The position numbers and the translations under genes are program-made. This document shows positions 28,887-38,178 of a stretch of 64,000 nt of DNA, piece after piece; the first letter of the stretch is position 1, and each line of letters opens with the position of its first letter. The stretch covers positions 344,612 through 408,611 of the forward strand of contig CAZWPO010000001.1 in NCBI GenBank assembly GCA_964635975.1. Direction: 5' to 3'. The stretch is from UBA5314 sp964635975 (lineage in GTDB: Bacteria; Bacillota; Syntrophomonadia; Syntrophomonadales; Syntrophomonadaceae). The notes below the pieces were generated by a model that ran no database searches, was not told the origin of the DNA, and saw only the letters and a list, made by a program, of their open reading frames with translations.

Positions 28887-30239
28887 ATGATAGAAGGTAC
28901 ATTCTGGTACAGCAGCCTGAAAATATTGGCTGCACTGGTGCTAATACTGCTTAATGGTTTTTTTGTTGCTGCCGAGTTTGCTTTTGTCAGAGTTCGACCT
29001 ACACGCATTATCCAGCTCGTGGAAGAGGGCAACCGTAGAGCTGTTGCTGTACAGGAGTGCTTAAGCCACATAAATGAATACCTATCAGTAAGCCAGTTAG
29101 GTATTACCCTAGCCAGCCTGGGTCTGGGCTGGCTAGGCGAGCCGGCTATTGTCTCCCTTCTGCTGCCGGCCTTTTCCGCCTGGGGCATCGCTTCTCCTGC
29201 TCTGCAGCACACCATAGCCTTCTTTATCGCCTTCTCGCTGATAACCTTTATGCATGTGGTTTTCGGAGAACAAGCGCCCAAAACCCTGGCCATTCAAAAA
29301 GCGGAGTCAATGGCATTGCTCTTGGGTGGGCCGATGCGAAAGTTTTATTACGTTTTCTACCCGGCAGTCGCGCTTCTCAACGGTACGGCCAACCGGGTAG
29401 TTGCTTTTCTCGGTTTGAAAGCAGACAGCGCCCACGATATCAGCCATACCGAAGAAGAACTGCGCATGATCATAGCGGAAAGCTACCACGGCGGCCAGAT
29501 AAACCAGACCGAGCAGGAACTTTTGCAGAATGTTTTTCGCTTTGAAGAAAGAGTGGCCGAGGAAATCATGGTTCCTCGGCCGGATGTTGTTTTTTTGGAC
29601 GCCACTCTGAGCATGGAAGATAATATGGAACGTGCACGCGAAGCGGGGCATACCCGATTTCCGTTGATTGAAGGAAACCCCGATAATGTTATAGGGTTGA
29701 TTCATATCAAAGACCTGCTGTTTCGTTCTTCACCGATCGAAAATATTGCTGATATTAAAAGGGACATCATATATATTCCTGAAGGTATGCCGGTCGACCG
29801 CCTTATGGCCGAGTTCCAGAGGCGCCATCAGCACCTTGCCATGGTTCTGGATGAATATGGCGGTACCGCCGGCCTGGTAACTATGGAAGATATTCTTGAA
29901 GAACTGGTTGGAGAAATACAGGATGAGTTCGATGAGGAGGAGCCCTTGGTCGTTCCTCAGGAAGATGGTTCCATGCTGGTGAACGGACTTATGCTGTTTG
30001 ATGATGCGGTTCGAGAATTCGGTCTGGATCTTGATGATGAAGAAGACAACGATTTCAATACACTTGCAGGTTTTGTATTTGGCAAGCTCGGCAAACGTCC
30101 CCGTGAAGGCGACTGCATTACTCAGGGGGACTTGAAGCTTGAGGTCATAAGGATGGAAGGACTGCGCATTGGTTGGCTAAGAGTTTCGCGTTTTAAAAAT
30201 CCATCTGCCGAAGCTCCTCAGGTTCAGACAGAGGTTTAA
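28887..30239 (+). CDS. CNNM/CorC (HlyC)-family membrane protein
   Basis: 450 residues. Three or four transmembrane segments of the DUF21/CNNM domain (about 8-30, 60-85, 90-125, 135-160; ILLNGFFVAAEFAFVRVRPTR is typical), then two CBS domains (about 215-335; EIMVPRPDVVFL and QHLAMVLDEYGGTAGLVTMEDILEE) and a C-terminal CorC/HlyC domain (about 350-440). Family members take part in Mg2+ or Na+ transport; the older name hemolysin is misleading. GAGGAG is 11 bases from ATG 28887, somewhat long. Monocistronic. Confidence 0.92.
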   Translation: MIEGTFWYSSLKILAALVLILLNGFFVAAEFAFVRVRPTRIIQLVEEGNRRAVAVQECLSHINEYLSVSQLGITLASLGLGWLGEPAIVSLLLPAFSAWGIASPALQHTIAFFIAFSLITFMHVVFGEQAPKTLAIQKAESMALLLGGPMRKFYYVFYPAVALLNGTANRVVAFLGLKADSAHDISHTEEELRMIIAESYHGGQINQTEQELLQNVFRFEERVAEEIMVPRPDVVFLDATLSMEDNMERAREAGHTRFPLIEGNPDNVIGLIHIKDLLFRSSPIENIADIKRDIIYIPEGMPVDRLMAEFQRRHQHLAMVLDEYGGTAGLVTMEDILEELVGEIQDEFDEEEPLVVPQEDGSMLVNGLMLFDDAVREFGLDLDDEEDNDFNTLAGFVFGKLGKRPREGDCITQGDLKLEVIRMEGLRIGWLRVSRFKNPSAEAPQVQTEV

Positions 30240-30284
30240 GCTGTCAAAGCAAGTTCAGACCGCAGGCCAGCGCTATAAATAATC

Positions 30285-30325
30285 AAATCCCGCAACCAAC
30301 CGTACAAGGGAAAGCAGCGGGATTT
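30285..30325. terminator. Shared terminator between CorC-type gene and hisIE
   Basis: AAATCCCGC and GCGGGATTT arms around 23 bases. With T-runs or A-runs on both sides it could stop both converging transcripts; it lies 46 bases after the upstream stop and 28 bases after the hisIE stop. Confidence 0.6.
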
Positions 30326-30352
30326 ATTCTGTTATTACTTAAATGAAGCTAT

Positions 30353-31018
30353 CTAACGCCTGGAACGTAGTTCGGCAAAAATTTCAGGTAAATCTACCCC
30401 TTTTTGAACCAGCAGTACCAGCAGATGATAGATAAGGTCTGAAGCTTCATAGATCAGCTCTGACTTATCCTGGTTCTTAGAGGCAATAATCACTTCGGCT
30501 GACTCTTCTCCGATTTTTTTTAGGATTTTATCCAGGCCCTTTTCGAACAAGTAAGCAGTATATGAACCGGCCGGCATAGTCTCCTTGCGCGCGGTAATAA
30601 TATCATATAATTCGTAGAGAATGCCCGGTCCGTTTTTCCCTTCAGCGTAGACTCTGTCCATGTTTAATACGGCCAGATCCTGCTCCTGACCGTTAATACT
30701 GCGATAAAAGCAGGAGTAATGGCCCGTGTGGCAGGCCACCCCCACTTGCTCGACCTGGATCAGCAGACTATCTTCATCACAATCATAAAAGATATCTTTT
30801 ACTATTTGGACGTGTCCTGAGCTTTCGCCCTTTGTCCATAATTCCTGCCGACTGCGGGAGTAGAAGCAGGTCTTGCCCGTCTCAATGGTTTTGTTTAAAG
30901 ATTCCCTGTTCATATATGCCATCATTACTACACGGCCGCTGTCAGCATCCTGAATGACAGCCGGAACCAAGCCATGCTGGTCAAATTTGATCTGGTCGAT
31001 AATATTTGCTCCGCTCAT
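30353..31018 (-). CDS. hisIE: Bifunctional HisI-HisE
   Basis: 221 residues: HisI phosphoribosyl-AMP cyclohydrolase (about 1-115; metal ligands in YDCDEDSLL and [14 protein letters not shown]) fused to HisE phosphoribosyl-ATP pyrophosphatase (about 120-215; [16 protein letters not shown] motif reads [15 protein letters not shown]). These are steps two and three of histidine synthesis. Its ATG overlaps the hisF stop by four bases. Last gene of the pur-his run. Confidence 0.97.
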   Translation of the reverse strand: MSGANIIDQIKFDQHGLVPAVIQDADSGRVVMMAYMNRESLNKTIETGKTCFYSRSRQELWTKGESSGHVQIVKDIFYDCDEDSLLIQVEQVGVACHTGHYSCFYRSINGQEQDLAVLNMDRVYAEGKNGPGILYELYDIITARKETMPAGSYTAYLFEKGLDKILKKIGEESAEVIIASKNQDKSELIYEASDLIYHLLVLLVQKGVDLPEIFAELRSRR

Positions 31019-31773
31019 ATCCTCACTGCAACTCCTTTAGCCGCCAAATAATCTTTGGCCTCTTTAACAGTATATTCCCGGTAATGGAAAATCGACGCGC
31101 AAAGCACCGCATCTGCCTTCCCCATGTCAATGGCCTCGTAAAGATGCTGCAGATTGCCAGCTCCTCCCGAAGCTATGACTGGGATGCCGGCTGCTTCACT
31201 TATGGCGGCAGTTAAAGGCAGGTCGTAACCATCTTTGGTGCCATCCCTATCCATGCTGGTTAAGAGTATCTCACCGGCTCCCAGTTTCTCGACCTTGCGT
31301 GCCCAATCCAATGCGTCAATTCCCGTGGGCACCCGGCCGCCTTCTATAAACACTTCCCAGGAGCCTTTCCCGGTCGAGCGCGCGTCTATCGCCACTACGA
31401 TACACTGGCTGCCAAATTTATGCGCACCTTCTTTAATCAAATCGGGGTCCCGGATAGCCGCAGAATTAATAGATACTTTATCAGCACCAGCCTTTAGCAT
31501 ATTGCGGATATCATCAATATTACGGATTCCACCACCCACTGCGAAAGGAATGAATACTTCCCGGGCGGTTTGTTTTACCACTTCCACCATCGTCTTACGA
31601 CCTTGATAAGAAGCACTTATGTCAAGAAACACCACTTCATCGGCGCCTTCTGCATCATAGAAAGCTGCCAGTTCCACTGGATCTCCAGCATCCCGCAAAT
31701 TTATGAAGTTTATTCCTTTTACTACCCTGCCCTCATGAACATCGAGGCAGGGAATGATTCTCTTGGCCAGCAT
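31015..31773 (-). CDS. hisF: Imidazole glycerol phosphate synthase cyclase subunit
   Basis: 252 residues, a TIM barrel with [16 protein letters not shown] at the start (catalytic Asp11) and the second catalytic Asp in [13 protein letters not shown]. It works with HisH to make IGP and AICAR; AICAR returns to purine synthesis, made by the same gene run. GAGGT is 8 bases upstream. Sixteen bases after hisA. Confidence 0.98.
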   Translation of the reverse strand: MLAKRIIPCLDVHEGRVVKGINFINLRDAGDPVELAAFYDAEGADEVVFLDISASYQGRKTMVEVVKQTAREVFIPFAVGGGIRNIDDIRNMLKAGADKVSINSAAIRDPDLIKEGAHKFGSQCIVVAIDARSTGKGSWEVFIEGGRVPTGIDALDWARKVEKLGAGEILLTSMDRDGTKDGYDLPLTAAISEAAGIPVIASGGAGNLQHLYEAIDMGKADAVLCASIFHYREYTVKEAKDYLAAKGVAVRI

Positions 31774-31789
31774 TGTTATCTACCTCATT

Positions 31790-32518
31790 TTAATCAGTTG
31801 CTTCCTCCAGGGCATGGGGCAGGCTAATTTTACCTTCATACAAAGCTTTACCTATGATGGCACCCCCAACGCCCAACCTCTCCATCGCTTTTAGATCACG
31901 AATGTTTTCAAGGCTTGATACTCCGCCTGACGCTATTATCTCCAAGCCGGTCTCAACAGCCATAGTCCGAATAGAATCCAGGTTTGGACCCTGCAGAAGT
32001 CCGTCCCTCGACACATCAGTAAACACTGCTGTTTTCACACCCAAATCCTTCATCTGACGGCCAAAATCCACAGCATGCAGGCTCGAAACTTCAACCCACC
32101 CTTGTATAGCTACCATTCCGTCCCGGGCATCGATGCCTACAACAATCTTTTCTGGTCCAAATTCTTCAATAAGGCTTTGAAGAAACTCCGGGCTGCTCAC
32201 CGCGCGAGTACCAATGATTACGCGGGCTGCGCCACAGTTTAAAAGAGCCAGCACATTATCCCGCGATCTCAGGCCCCCTCCTACCTGGAAAGGTATTGTG
32301 ATAGCACTGGAGATAGCTCGAATAGCGTCCAGGTTACCCGGTTCTCCTTTAAATGCCCCGTCCAGATCGACAACATGCAGATAGCGTGCTCCCTGCTGTT
32401 CAAATCCGCTCGCCATATGAGCAGGATCTGATCCGTATACGGTTTTATCTTCGGCACGCCCCTGCACCAGTCGGACGCACTGTCCATCCTTTAAGTCAAT
32501 GGCAGGATATATTATCAA
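31790..32518 (-). CDS. hisA: ProFAR isomerase HisA
   Basis: 242 residues, TIM barrel. IIYPAIDLKDGQCVRLVQG contains the general-base Asp and FTDVSRDGLLQG the acid Asp. It starts with TTG 32518, overlapping the hisH stop by four bases (TTGA), with GGAGAG 8 bases upstream. Confidence 0.97.
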   Translation of the reverse strand: MIIYPAIDLKDGQCVRLVQGRAEDKTVYGSDPAHMASGFEQQGARYLHVVDLDGAFKGEPGNLDAIRAISSAITIPFQVGGGLRSRDNVLALLNCGAARVIIGTRAVSSPEFLQSLIEEFGPEKIVVGIDARDGMVAIQGWVEVSSLHAVDFGRQMKDLGVKTAVFTDVSRDGLLQGPNLDSIRTMAVETGLEIIASGGVSSLENIRDLKAMERLGVGGAIIGKALYEGKISLPHALEEATD

Positions 32519-33126
32519 TTGATCATCTCTCCAAAATTCTTAAGAATTTGTAAACCTCTTTGACTGGACTTTTCCGGGTGAAACTGGGTGCCCATGACGT
32601 TGCCTTTTTCAACCGCGCAGACAAAGTCGTAACCGTAACTGCACCTTCCGGCTATGCAGGCATGATCTTCGGGCACTACATGGTATGAGTGAACAAAATA
32701 AAAATGGCTGTCCTGGGGAATACCCGAGAACAGGCGCGCGCTCTGAGCAGTCACCACCTGGTTCCAGCCCATGTGAGGGATTTTGTACTGGGATGGCAGC
32801 TCAAATCGCTTGACACGACCCGGCAGAATACCCAGGCCTTGATGCAGGCCGTTCTCTTCGCTGACGCTGAACAAAAGCTGCAGCCCCAGGCATATTCCTA
32901 AAAACGGTATTTTGCGGTCAACTATTTGATAGATAGTCTGGTCCAGCTCCAGACTGCGCAGGTTGTCGATGGCATCCCCGAAAGCACCTACACCAGGGAG
33001 AATCACCCCTCGAGCTTCCAGGATGTCCTCCGCCTTATTGGTTGTGAATGTCGGGTATCCCAGTTTCATAAGAGCATTCTGCACGCTGGCCAGATTTCCC
33101 ATACCATAATCAATAATGGCTATCAA
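32515..33126 (-). CDS. hisH: Imidazole glycerol phosphate synthase glutaminase subunit
   Basis: 203 residues. A class I glutamine amidotransferase with nucleophile Cys in FLGICLGLQLLF and His-Glu in GTQFHPEKSS. It delivers ammonia to HisF. The start is TTG 33126, 7 bases after GGAGG; no ATG suits. Confidence 0.97.
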   Translation of the reverse strand: MIAIIDYGMGNLASVQNALMKLGYPTFTTNKAEDILEARGVILPGVGAFGDAIDNLRSLELDQTIYQIVDRKIPFLGICLGLQLLFSVSEENGLHQGLGILPGRVKRFELPSQYKIPHMGWNQVVTAQSARLFSGIPQDSHFYFVHSYHVVPEDHACIAGRCSYGYDFVCAVEKGNVMGTQFHPEKSSQRGLQILKNFGEMIN

Positions 33127-33161
33127 TTCTATTCCTCCGATTAAATAGTACCTGAAGAATT

Positions 33162-33755
33162 CTACAAGTTACCTTTTGAGGACCACACGCCTTCCAGGCG
33201 AGGCTCCATTTCGATAGCAGATTTCAAAGCCCTGGCAAAAGCCTTGAACACTGCTTCAATTTTGTGATGAGCATTGCTGCCCCGCAAGAGATCTATATGC
33301 AGGTTCATTCCAGCATGATTGGATAAGGCCTGAAAGAATTCTTTAATGTTTTCAACCGCCATATTACCCATCTGCTGTCTGTCCAGGTGAACTTCGTAAA
33401 CCAGACAGGGCCGACCGGAAAAATCGATTACCACGCGTGCCAGGGATTCATCCATTGGCACTGTCGCTTCCCCGTAACGCTTGATCCCTCTTTTTTCACC
33501 AAGCGCCAGGCGCAGGGCGTCGCCCAGGCAGATGCCTATGTCTTCGACGGTATGGTGATCATCCACGTCTATGTCCCCCCGAGCGGTAACGATGAGGTCA
33601 CACAGGCTGTGAACTGATAGTAACGTAAGCATGTGGTTAAGAAAAGGTATCTCAGTGTCTATCTGATATTTACCCGTCCCATCCAGCTCCAACTGCACAA
33701 GCACCTCGGTTTCACTGGTTTGGCGCTGAACCTCTCCACGTCGTGTCTGTTCCAT
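33162..33755 (-). CDS. hisB: Imidazoleglycerol-phosphate dehydratase
   Basis: 197 residues, the monofunctional form without the phosphatase domain. Mn-binding signatures: EIPFLNHML, DDHHTVEDIGICLG, RGSNAHHKIEAVFKA. ATG 33755 after GGGAGGGG. No histidinol phosphatase is present in the window. Confidence 0.97.
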   Translation of the reverse strand: MEQTRRGEVQRQTSETEVLVQLELDGTGKYQIDTEIPFLNHMLTLLSVHSLCDLIVTARGDIDVDDHHTVEDIGICLGDALRLALGEKRGIKRYGEATVPMDESLARVVIDFSGRPCLVYEVHLDRQQMGNMAVENIKEFFQALSNHAGMNLHIDLLRGSNAHHKIEAVFKAFARALKSAIEMEPRLEGVWSSKGNL

Positions 33756-33781
33756 GGCTTCTACCCCTCCCTCTCACTCAA

Positions 33782-35068
33782 TTAGTCTTTAACCCGCATC
33801 CAGATCGAATTGGCATGTGCCGTAAGCCCTTCAACTTTGGCCAGTTTCATAATGTTTTCAGCGTCTTCACGAATCCCGGCTTCTGAATAATACAGCAAAC
33901 TGGAACTTTTTCTGAATGTATCTACCGTCACCGGGGAATAGAACCTGGCCGTGCCGCTGGTAGGTAGTATGTGGTTGGGGCCGGCATAGTAATCGCCAAC
34001 CGGTTCCGGGGTATAGGGTCCCATAAATATTGCCCCGGCATTGTGAATACGACTCAGCAAGTCAAAAGGATTGTCCACCAGCAGTTCCAGATGCTCTGGC
34101 GCGAACCGGTTAGCCACATTACAAGCCTCGTAGATATCATTGACCAGGATAAAAGCTCCGTAATCCTTTAATGACTTTTCAATTATCTCCCGCCTGCTTA
34201 AATCTTGAATCTGTTTTTCCAGCTCCGCATCGACCTCATCCAGAAGCTCAGGAGAATCCGTCACCAGTACGCTGCGGGCCAGTATGTCATGCTCGGCTTG
34301 AGACATCAAATCCGCTGCTATATAGGCAGGATTGGCCTTTGCGTTGGCTATAATCAAAATCTCACTGGGTCCGGCCAGCATATCAATATTTACATCTCCG
34401 TAGACCATCTTCTTGGCCAGGGTTACATAGATATTGCCCGGCCCGCTTATGAGGTCAACTTTTTTGACCTGATCAGTTCCCCATGCCAGGGCAAAAACAG
34501 CCTGTGCTCCGCCCATCTTATATATCTCTTCTAGACCTAGCTCGGCGGCAGCCACCAGGGTATAGGGATTGAGCCTGGCGTTTTTATCCGGTGGGCTAAC
34601 CATGACAATCTGCTCCACTCCTGCAACCTGTGCGGGAATCGCATTCATCAACACTGAAGAAGGATAAGCAGCGGTTCCTCCCGGCACGTAGATCCCTACC
34701 CTATGCAGGGGTCTAAACATCTGTCCAAGGAGCACCCCTTTCTCATTAGGCTCCAACCAGGACGTCCGCATCTGTTTGCTGTGAAACCCGTTAATATTGT
34801 CAATAGCTGCCCTGAGTGCAAATATGTATTCATCATCTACTTTTTCATAAGCTTCATCTATCTCTGAATCACTTACTCTGAAATTATCGACTGTTATAGG
34901 CGCACCATCAAATCTTTGACAGAACTCAAATACTGCCTCATCGCCTGTCTCTTTCACCCTCCGACCGATATCCGCAACCGCTTCTTCAAAACTCTTAATA
35001 TCAGCATAACCTGATTCCAGGTAGTCTTTCAGTTCATTTCCGGAGCCCAAAATACGTCTAACTTTCAT
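33782..35068 (-). CDS. hisD: Histidinol dehydrogenase
   Basis: 428 residues. Zn and catalytic motifs: SQAEHD, FAPEHLEL and GPNHILPTSGTARF. It performs the last two oxidations of the pathway with NAD. Its start overlaps hisG by 11 bases, with GGGGGT 7 bases upstream inside hisG. Confidence 0.97.
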   Translation of the reverse strand: MKVRRILGSGNELKDYLESGYADIKSFEEAVADIGRRVKETGDEAVFEFCQRFDGAPITVDNFRVSDSEIDEAYEKVDDEYIFALRAAIDNINGFHSKQMRTSWLEPNEKGVLLGQMFRPLHRVGIYVPGGTAAYPSSVLMNAIPAQVAGVEQIVMVSPPDKNARLNPYTLVAAAELGLEEIYKMGGAQAVFALAWGTDQVKKVDLISGPGNIYVTLAKKMVYGDVNIDMLAGPSEILIIANAKANPAYIAADLMSQAEHDILARSVLVTDSPELLDEVDAELEKQIQDLSRREIIEKSLKDYGAFILVNDIYEACNVANRFAPEHLELLVDNPFDLLSRIHNAGAIFMGPYTPEPVGDYYAGPNHILPTSGTARFYSPVTVDTFRKSSSLLYYSEAGIREDAENIMKLAKVEGLTAHANSIWMRVKD

Positions 35069-35720
35069 CCTGCTTACCCCCTTTTAATTCATTTTGCAAT
35101 GATTCTATCAATGGCTGCACCTGTTCATGCTTGGTCCGATAGCTAACCCGATTACAGATGAGACGGGTAGTCGATGCCATGATAGGCAATAGCTCTATTA
35201 GATTATTCTCTTTCAAGGTTCGCCCAGTTGAGACCAGATCAACGATCATATCAGCCAGTCCCATTATGGGCGCTAATTCAACATTTCCATGCAGCTTGAT
35301 TATTTCTACTTGAAGCCCCTGTTCCCGGAAGAACTGTTCAGCCACCACTGGGAACTTGGTAGCTACTCGCTTGTAGTTTAACTCACGGATGCTTGTATTT
35401 TTCATAGCTTCTGGACCAGCAACCACAAATCTGCAGTAGCCATAAGCCAGATCCACCATTTCAAAGATGTCCTTACCTTGTTCGACTATGACATCCTTAC
35501 CTACGATGCCCAGATCAGCAGCTCCCTGCTCCACATAAGTCGGCACATCAGTAGGACGGCACATGATGTATTTTATATTCTGCCCGTCAAAATTGAACAC
35601 CATGCTGCGGCTGTCTTCATCAACGCCTTCGACAGGCAGCCCTATACGCCTGAAAAGGCTCATGGTGGGCTTAAGCAGAGTGCCCTTGGAAAGTGCTATA
35701 GTCAAGTATTCTGGTTGCAT
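35058..35720 (-). CDS. hisG: ATP phosphoribosyltransferase catalytic subunit, short form
   Basis: 220 residues, lacking the C-terminal regulatory domain of long HisG, and therefore dependent on HisZ, encoded just upstream. Motifs: GIVGKDVIVEQG and the PRPP-binding EIIKLHGNVELAPIMGLADMIVDLVSTGRTL region. It commits PRPP and ATP to histidine. GGGAGGA precedes ATG 35720. Confidence 0.97.
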   Translation of the reverse strand: MQPEYLTIALSKGTLLKPTMSLFRRIGLPVEGVDEDSRSMVFNFDGQNIKYIMCRPTDVPTYVEQGAADLGIVGKDVIVEQGKDIFEMVDLAYGYCRFVVAGPEAMKNTSIRELNYKRVATKFPVVAEQFFREQGLQVEIIKLHGNVELAPIMGLADMIVDLVSTGRTLKENNLIELLPIMASTTRLICNRVSYRTKHEQVQPLIESLQNELKGGKQDES

Positions 35721-35750
35721 TTGAATCCTCCCAGTATTGCTGTCGTACGG

Positions 35751-36908
35751 TTATTTATCAAAGAAAAGCAGACTGTATTCAAGGTGCTCTTTTATCTGTT
35801 CTTCCAAGACCGCTCGGGGACGACCCTGGCAATCCACTTCAACAATCCATCCCTGTTCCCTGAGTCGGTCGGCTTCAGCAACCATGCTGGGCAGATCAAA
35901 GCCGCCAATCAGGTAGCGCACCGGCTCTTTTTCCTGTTTATTTAAAACCAGGGCCAATCGATCGAGGCCCATAGCAAATCCGGTGGCCGGTGAATCGAAG
36001 CCGAACTGCCCCAGCAGGCTGTCATAACGCCCTCCTCCGAGCAGTCCATAGCCCAGTCTTGGTGAATAACCTTCAAAGACAATTCCAGTATAATAGTCCA
36101 ACCCTCTTAATACGCCCATATCCACCACGATGCTGTCAATAACGCCGCTGATCCGCAGTGCCTCGTAAACCTTTTCCAGTTCCTGAGCCGCCTGACTGGC
36201 TTTACGGTTTTTCTGTAGATAGGGGATACGCCCCAACACGTCAAGCCCACCATGCAGAACCGGCAGCATGGCAATACTTTCTTTCAGCTGGTCGCTGATA
36301 GGAAGGTCTTCTAAAATACGGCCCAGGGCTACCAGATCTTTTTCCTCGATCTGCTTCCTTATGATCTCCCGGTGCTGGGGTGCCAGGTTGCAATCCGCCA
36401 GCAGGCTGTTAAAAATTTCTATCTGATTAAGGCTTATTTTAATGTCATCGAGCCCCAGAGCGCGCATACTCCTGGTAGCAATGGTGATTATTTCTGCATC
36501 CGCCCATACTCCTGACGCTCCCAGAAGCTCAATGCCCATCTGCCAGAACTCACGATATTGTGCCAGATGGGGCTGAACATGTCGAAATACATTGGCACTG
36601 TAATATAGGCGCTGGGGCAGGAATTCTTGCTGCAGATAGGTGGCAGCAAGCCTGGCAATGGCTACAGTCATCTCTGGCCTTAAGGAGAGAATTTCTCCGT
36701 CCCGGTCCATAAAGAGATAGAGTTCCTTGCGAATGCTGTTGCCGGTGCCGCCTTCGATAACATCTAAATACTCAAATGTCGGAGTTATTATCTCCTTATA
36801 TCCAAAGCTCCTGAACAAGGCGCTTATTTTCTTCTCCATATGCCTGCGAACCTTAACCTCGTTGGGTAAAAGATCTCGCATTCCTTTAGGTACCATTCTC
36901 TTGTTCAT
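35751..36908 (-). CDS. hisZ: ATP phosphoribosyltransferase regulatory subunit
   Basis: 385 residues, a class II HisRS-like fold without the anticodon domain of a true synthetase: GMRDLLP, LRPEMTVAIARLAA, REFWQMGIELLG and YGLLGGGRYDSLLGQFG. Required for activity and His feedback of short HisG. First of the eight his genes; AGAGGGG precedes the ATG at 36908. A weak internal promoter (TTGTTA-17-TATATG at 36956-36928) lies immediately upstream. Confidence 0.95.
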   Translation of the reverse strand: MNKRMVPKGMRDLLPNEVKVRRHMEKKISALFRSFGYKEIITPTFEYLDVIEGGTGNSIRKELYLFMDRDGEILSLRPEMTVAIARLAATYLQQEFLPQRLYYSANVFRHVQPHLAQYREFWQMGIELLGASGVWADAEIITIATRSMRALGLDDIKISLNQIEIFNSLLADCNLAPQHREIIRKQIEEKDLVALGRILEDLPISDQLKESIAMLPVLHGGLDVLGRIPYLQKNRKASQAAQELEKVYEALRISGVIDSIVVDMGVLRGLDYYTGIVFEGYSPRLGYGLLGGGRYDSLLGQFGFDSPATGFAMGLDRLALVLNKQEKEPVRYLIGGFDLPSMVAEADRLREQGWIVEVDCQGRPRAVLEEQIKEHLEYSLLFFDK

Positions 36909-36927
36909 CCTATTCCCCTCTAGATTT

Positions 36928-36956
36928 CATATAATCAGTTTTTCCAATGATAACAA
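36928..36956 (-). promoter_or_regulatory. Possible weak internal promoter before hisZ
   Basis: TTGTTA, 17 bases, TATATG in minus sense, ending 20 bases before the hisZ ATG. It leaves almost no leader, so it is either weak, leaderless-like or chance. Confidence 0.3.
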
Positions 36957-36970
36957 AAGCGTTTGCAATA

Positions 36971-37636
36971 CTACAATAGGCGATTGTCATTGACCAGAAG
37001 AGCAAATTCACATCCGAGAAATTCGGCTGCTCGCCTGCTCATCAGCATTTTAGTTAAAAATATCTCAAAATACTCCATCACAGAACATACCTGGGTATCG
37101 ATCTGGATCTTCATGGATATTTTTTTCCCCTGGGCGTCTACCTCAAGCTGCGAGTCGCTCACCGCATAGTTGACCCGGTCCCGGGTTGTAAAAGTAGCGA
37201 AGTCCTGTTTGCGAACCCGAGAGCGGTTTACATCTGACTTGTCGGCTAAGATCAAAGCGGCAGCCAGTGTATTAATAGCCCTTCCCCCTGCGTGTTCTTC
37301 GTGATTGCCTATAGCACCCATTATCAGAGCGATCTCTTCGGGGTCCATGCCCATATCGAGCAGAATTTGAAAAGCAATTATAGCACCAGAAAGTCCGTGT
37401 CCATACCGGTTAACCAGATTGCCAATGTCGTGCAAGTATCCTGCAATAGCGCCTAATTCCACTTCCCTTTTACTATAGCCCAGTGTTTCCAGGACCTGAG
37501 CGCAAAGTGAAGAAGTAAGCTCGGCATGATGCATACTGTGTTCAATTGCACCAATGTGGCCGATAAACTTATTGCCGATCTGCATAAACTGCTGAACGAT
37601 AGGGTTGCTCTTGACCATGTCCAATGTAACCTGCAC
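36971..37636 (-). CDS. HD-domain phosphohydrolase
   Basis: 221 residues from GTG 37636, which follows AGGAGGA; no closer ATG exists. HD residues: HSMHHAE, GYLHDIGNLVNRYGH (the HD pair), NHEEHAGG and LADKSDV, consistent with a metal-dependent phosphohydrolase. The substrate is unknown; a nucleotide is plausible given the purine context. It lies between purD/small membrane gene and hisZ with gaps of 25 and 62 bases. Confidence 0.85.
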   Translation of the reverse strand: MQVTLDMVKSNPIVQQFMQIGNKFIGHIGAIEHSMHHAELTSSLCAQVLETLGYSKREVELGAIAGYLHDIGNLVNRYGHGLSGAIIAFQILLDMGMDPEEIALIMGAIGNHEEHAGGRAINTLAAALILADKSDVNRSRVRKQDFATFTTRDRVNYAVSDSQLEVDAQGKKISMKIQIDTQVCSVMEYFEIFLTKMLMSRRAAEFLGCEFALLVNDNRLL

Positions 37637-37661
37637 CTGGCTCCTCCTGAATGAAAGTCCT

Positions 37662-38165
37662 TTAGCCCCCCAGTTCTTTTCTCAAGCGTTCTGCGTCACG
37701 TGAGGCCCTGGTATCGGATGGGATGGAACGCAAGAGCAGTAGGGCTTCTTCATTTTTACCTTCAGCGTAAAACTGCTGGGCTAGCCACAAATCTTGTGCC
37801 GCCTGTTTTTCCTTCAATGCTGCGGACATATACTTTTGCATGTCCTTTTCTTTGCCAAGTTTTTCAAGCTTAACGTATTCTTCTATAGCAGCATCGTAAT
37901 TTCCTTCCGCTACCAGCGCCCCGCCTTCGCTCACGATCCTGCGAACTTCGATGCGCTGGGGCAGATCTATCAGCAAATTAACATACAGGCCTAGAACTGC
38001 CAGTATCAAGAGACCCGACACGATCCAGGGCAGTGAATACACAGTTTTTTTCTTCATATACCCGAGTATGAAAATAAAGGGTATGCCCATAAAGAATGTG
38101 ACTTTCAAGAATTCAAGCACGGCGTGAAAGACTATGTCCAGTGAAACAGCCATAATCATTGCCAT
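37662..38165 (-). CDS. Small membrane protein with TPR-like tail
   Basis: 167 residues. Two N-terminal transmembrane segments (about 10-36 and 45-66), then a soluble helical part with TPR-like spacing (LVAEGNYDAAIEEYVKLEKLG and FYAEGKNEEALLLLRSIP). AAGGAGA precedes ATG 38165. Thirteen bases after the purD stop, so cotranscribed. No function can be assigned. Confidence 0.8.
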   Translation of the reverse strand: MAMIMAVSLDIVFHAVLEFLKVTFFMGIPFIFILGYMKKKTVYSLPWIVSGLLILAVLGLYVNLLIDLPQRIEVRRIVSEGGALVAEGNYDAAIEEYVKLEKLGKEKDMQKYMSAALKEKQAAQDLWLAQQFYAEGKNEEALLLLRSIPSDTRASRDAERLRKELGG

Positions 38166-38178
38166 GAAAAATTTCTCC

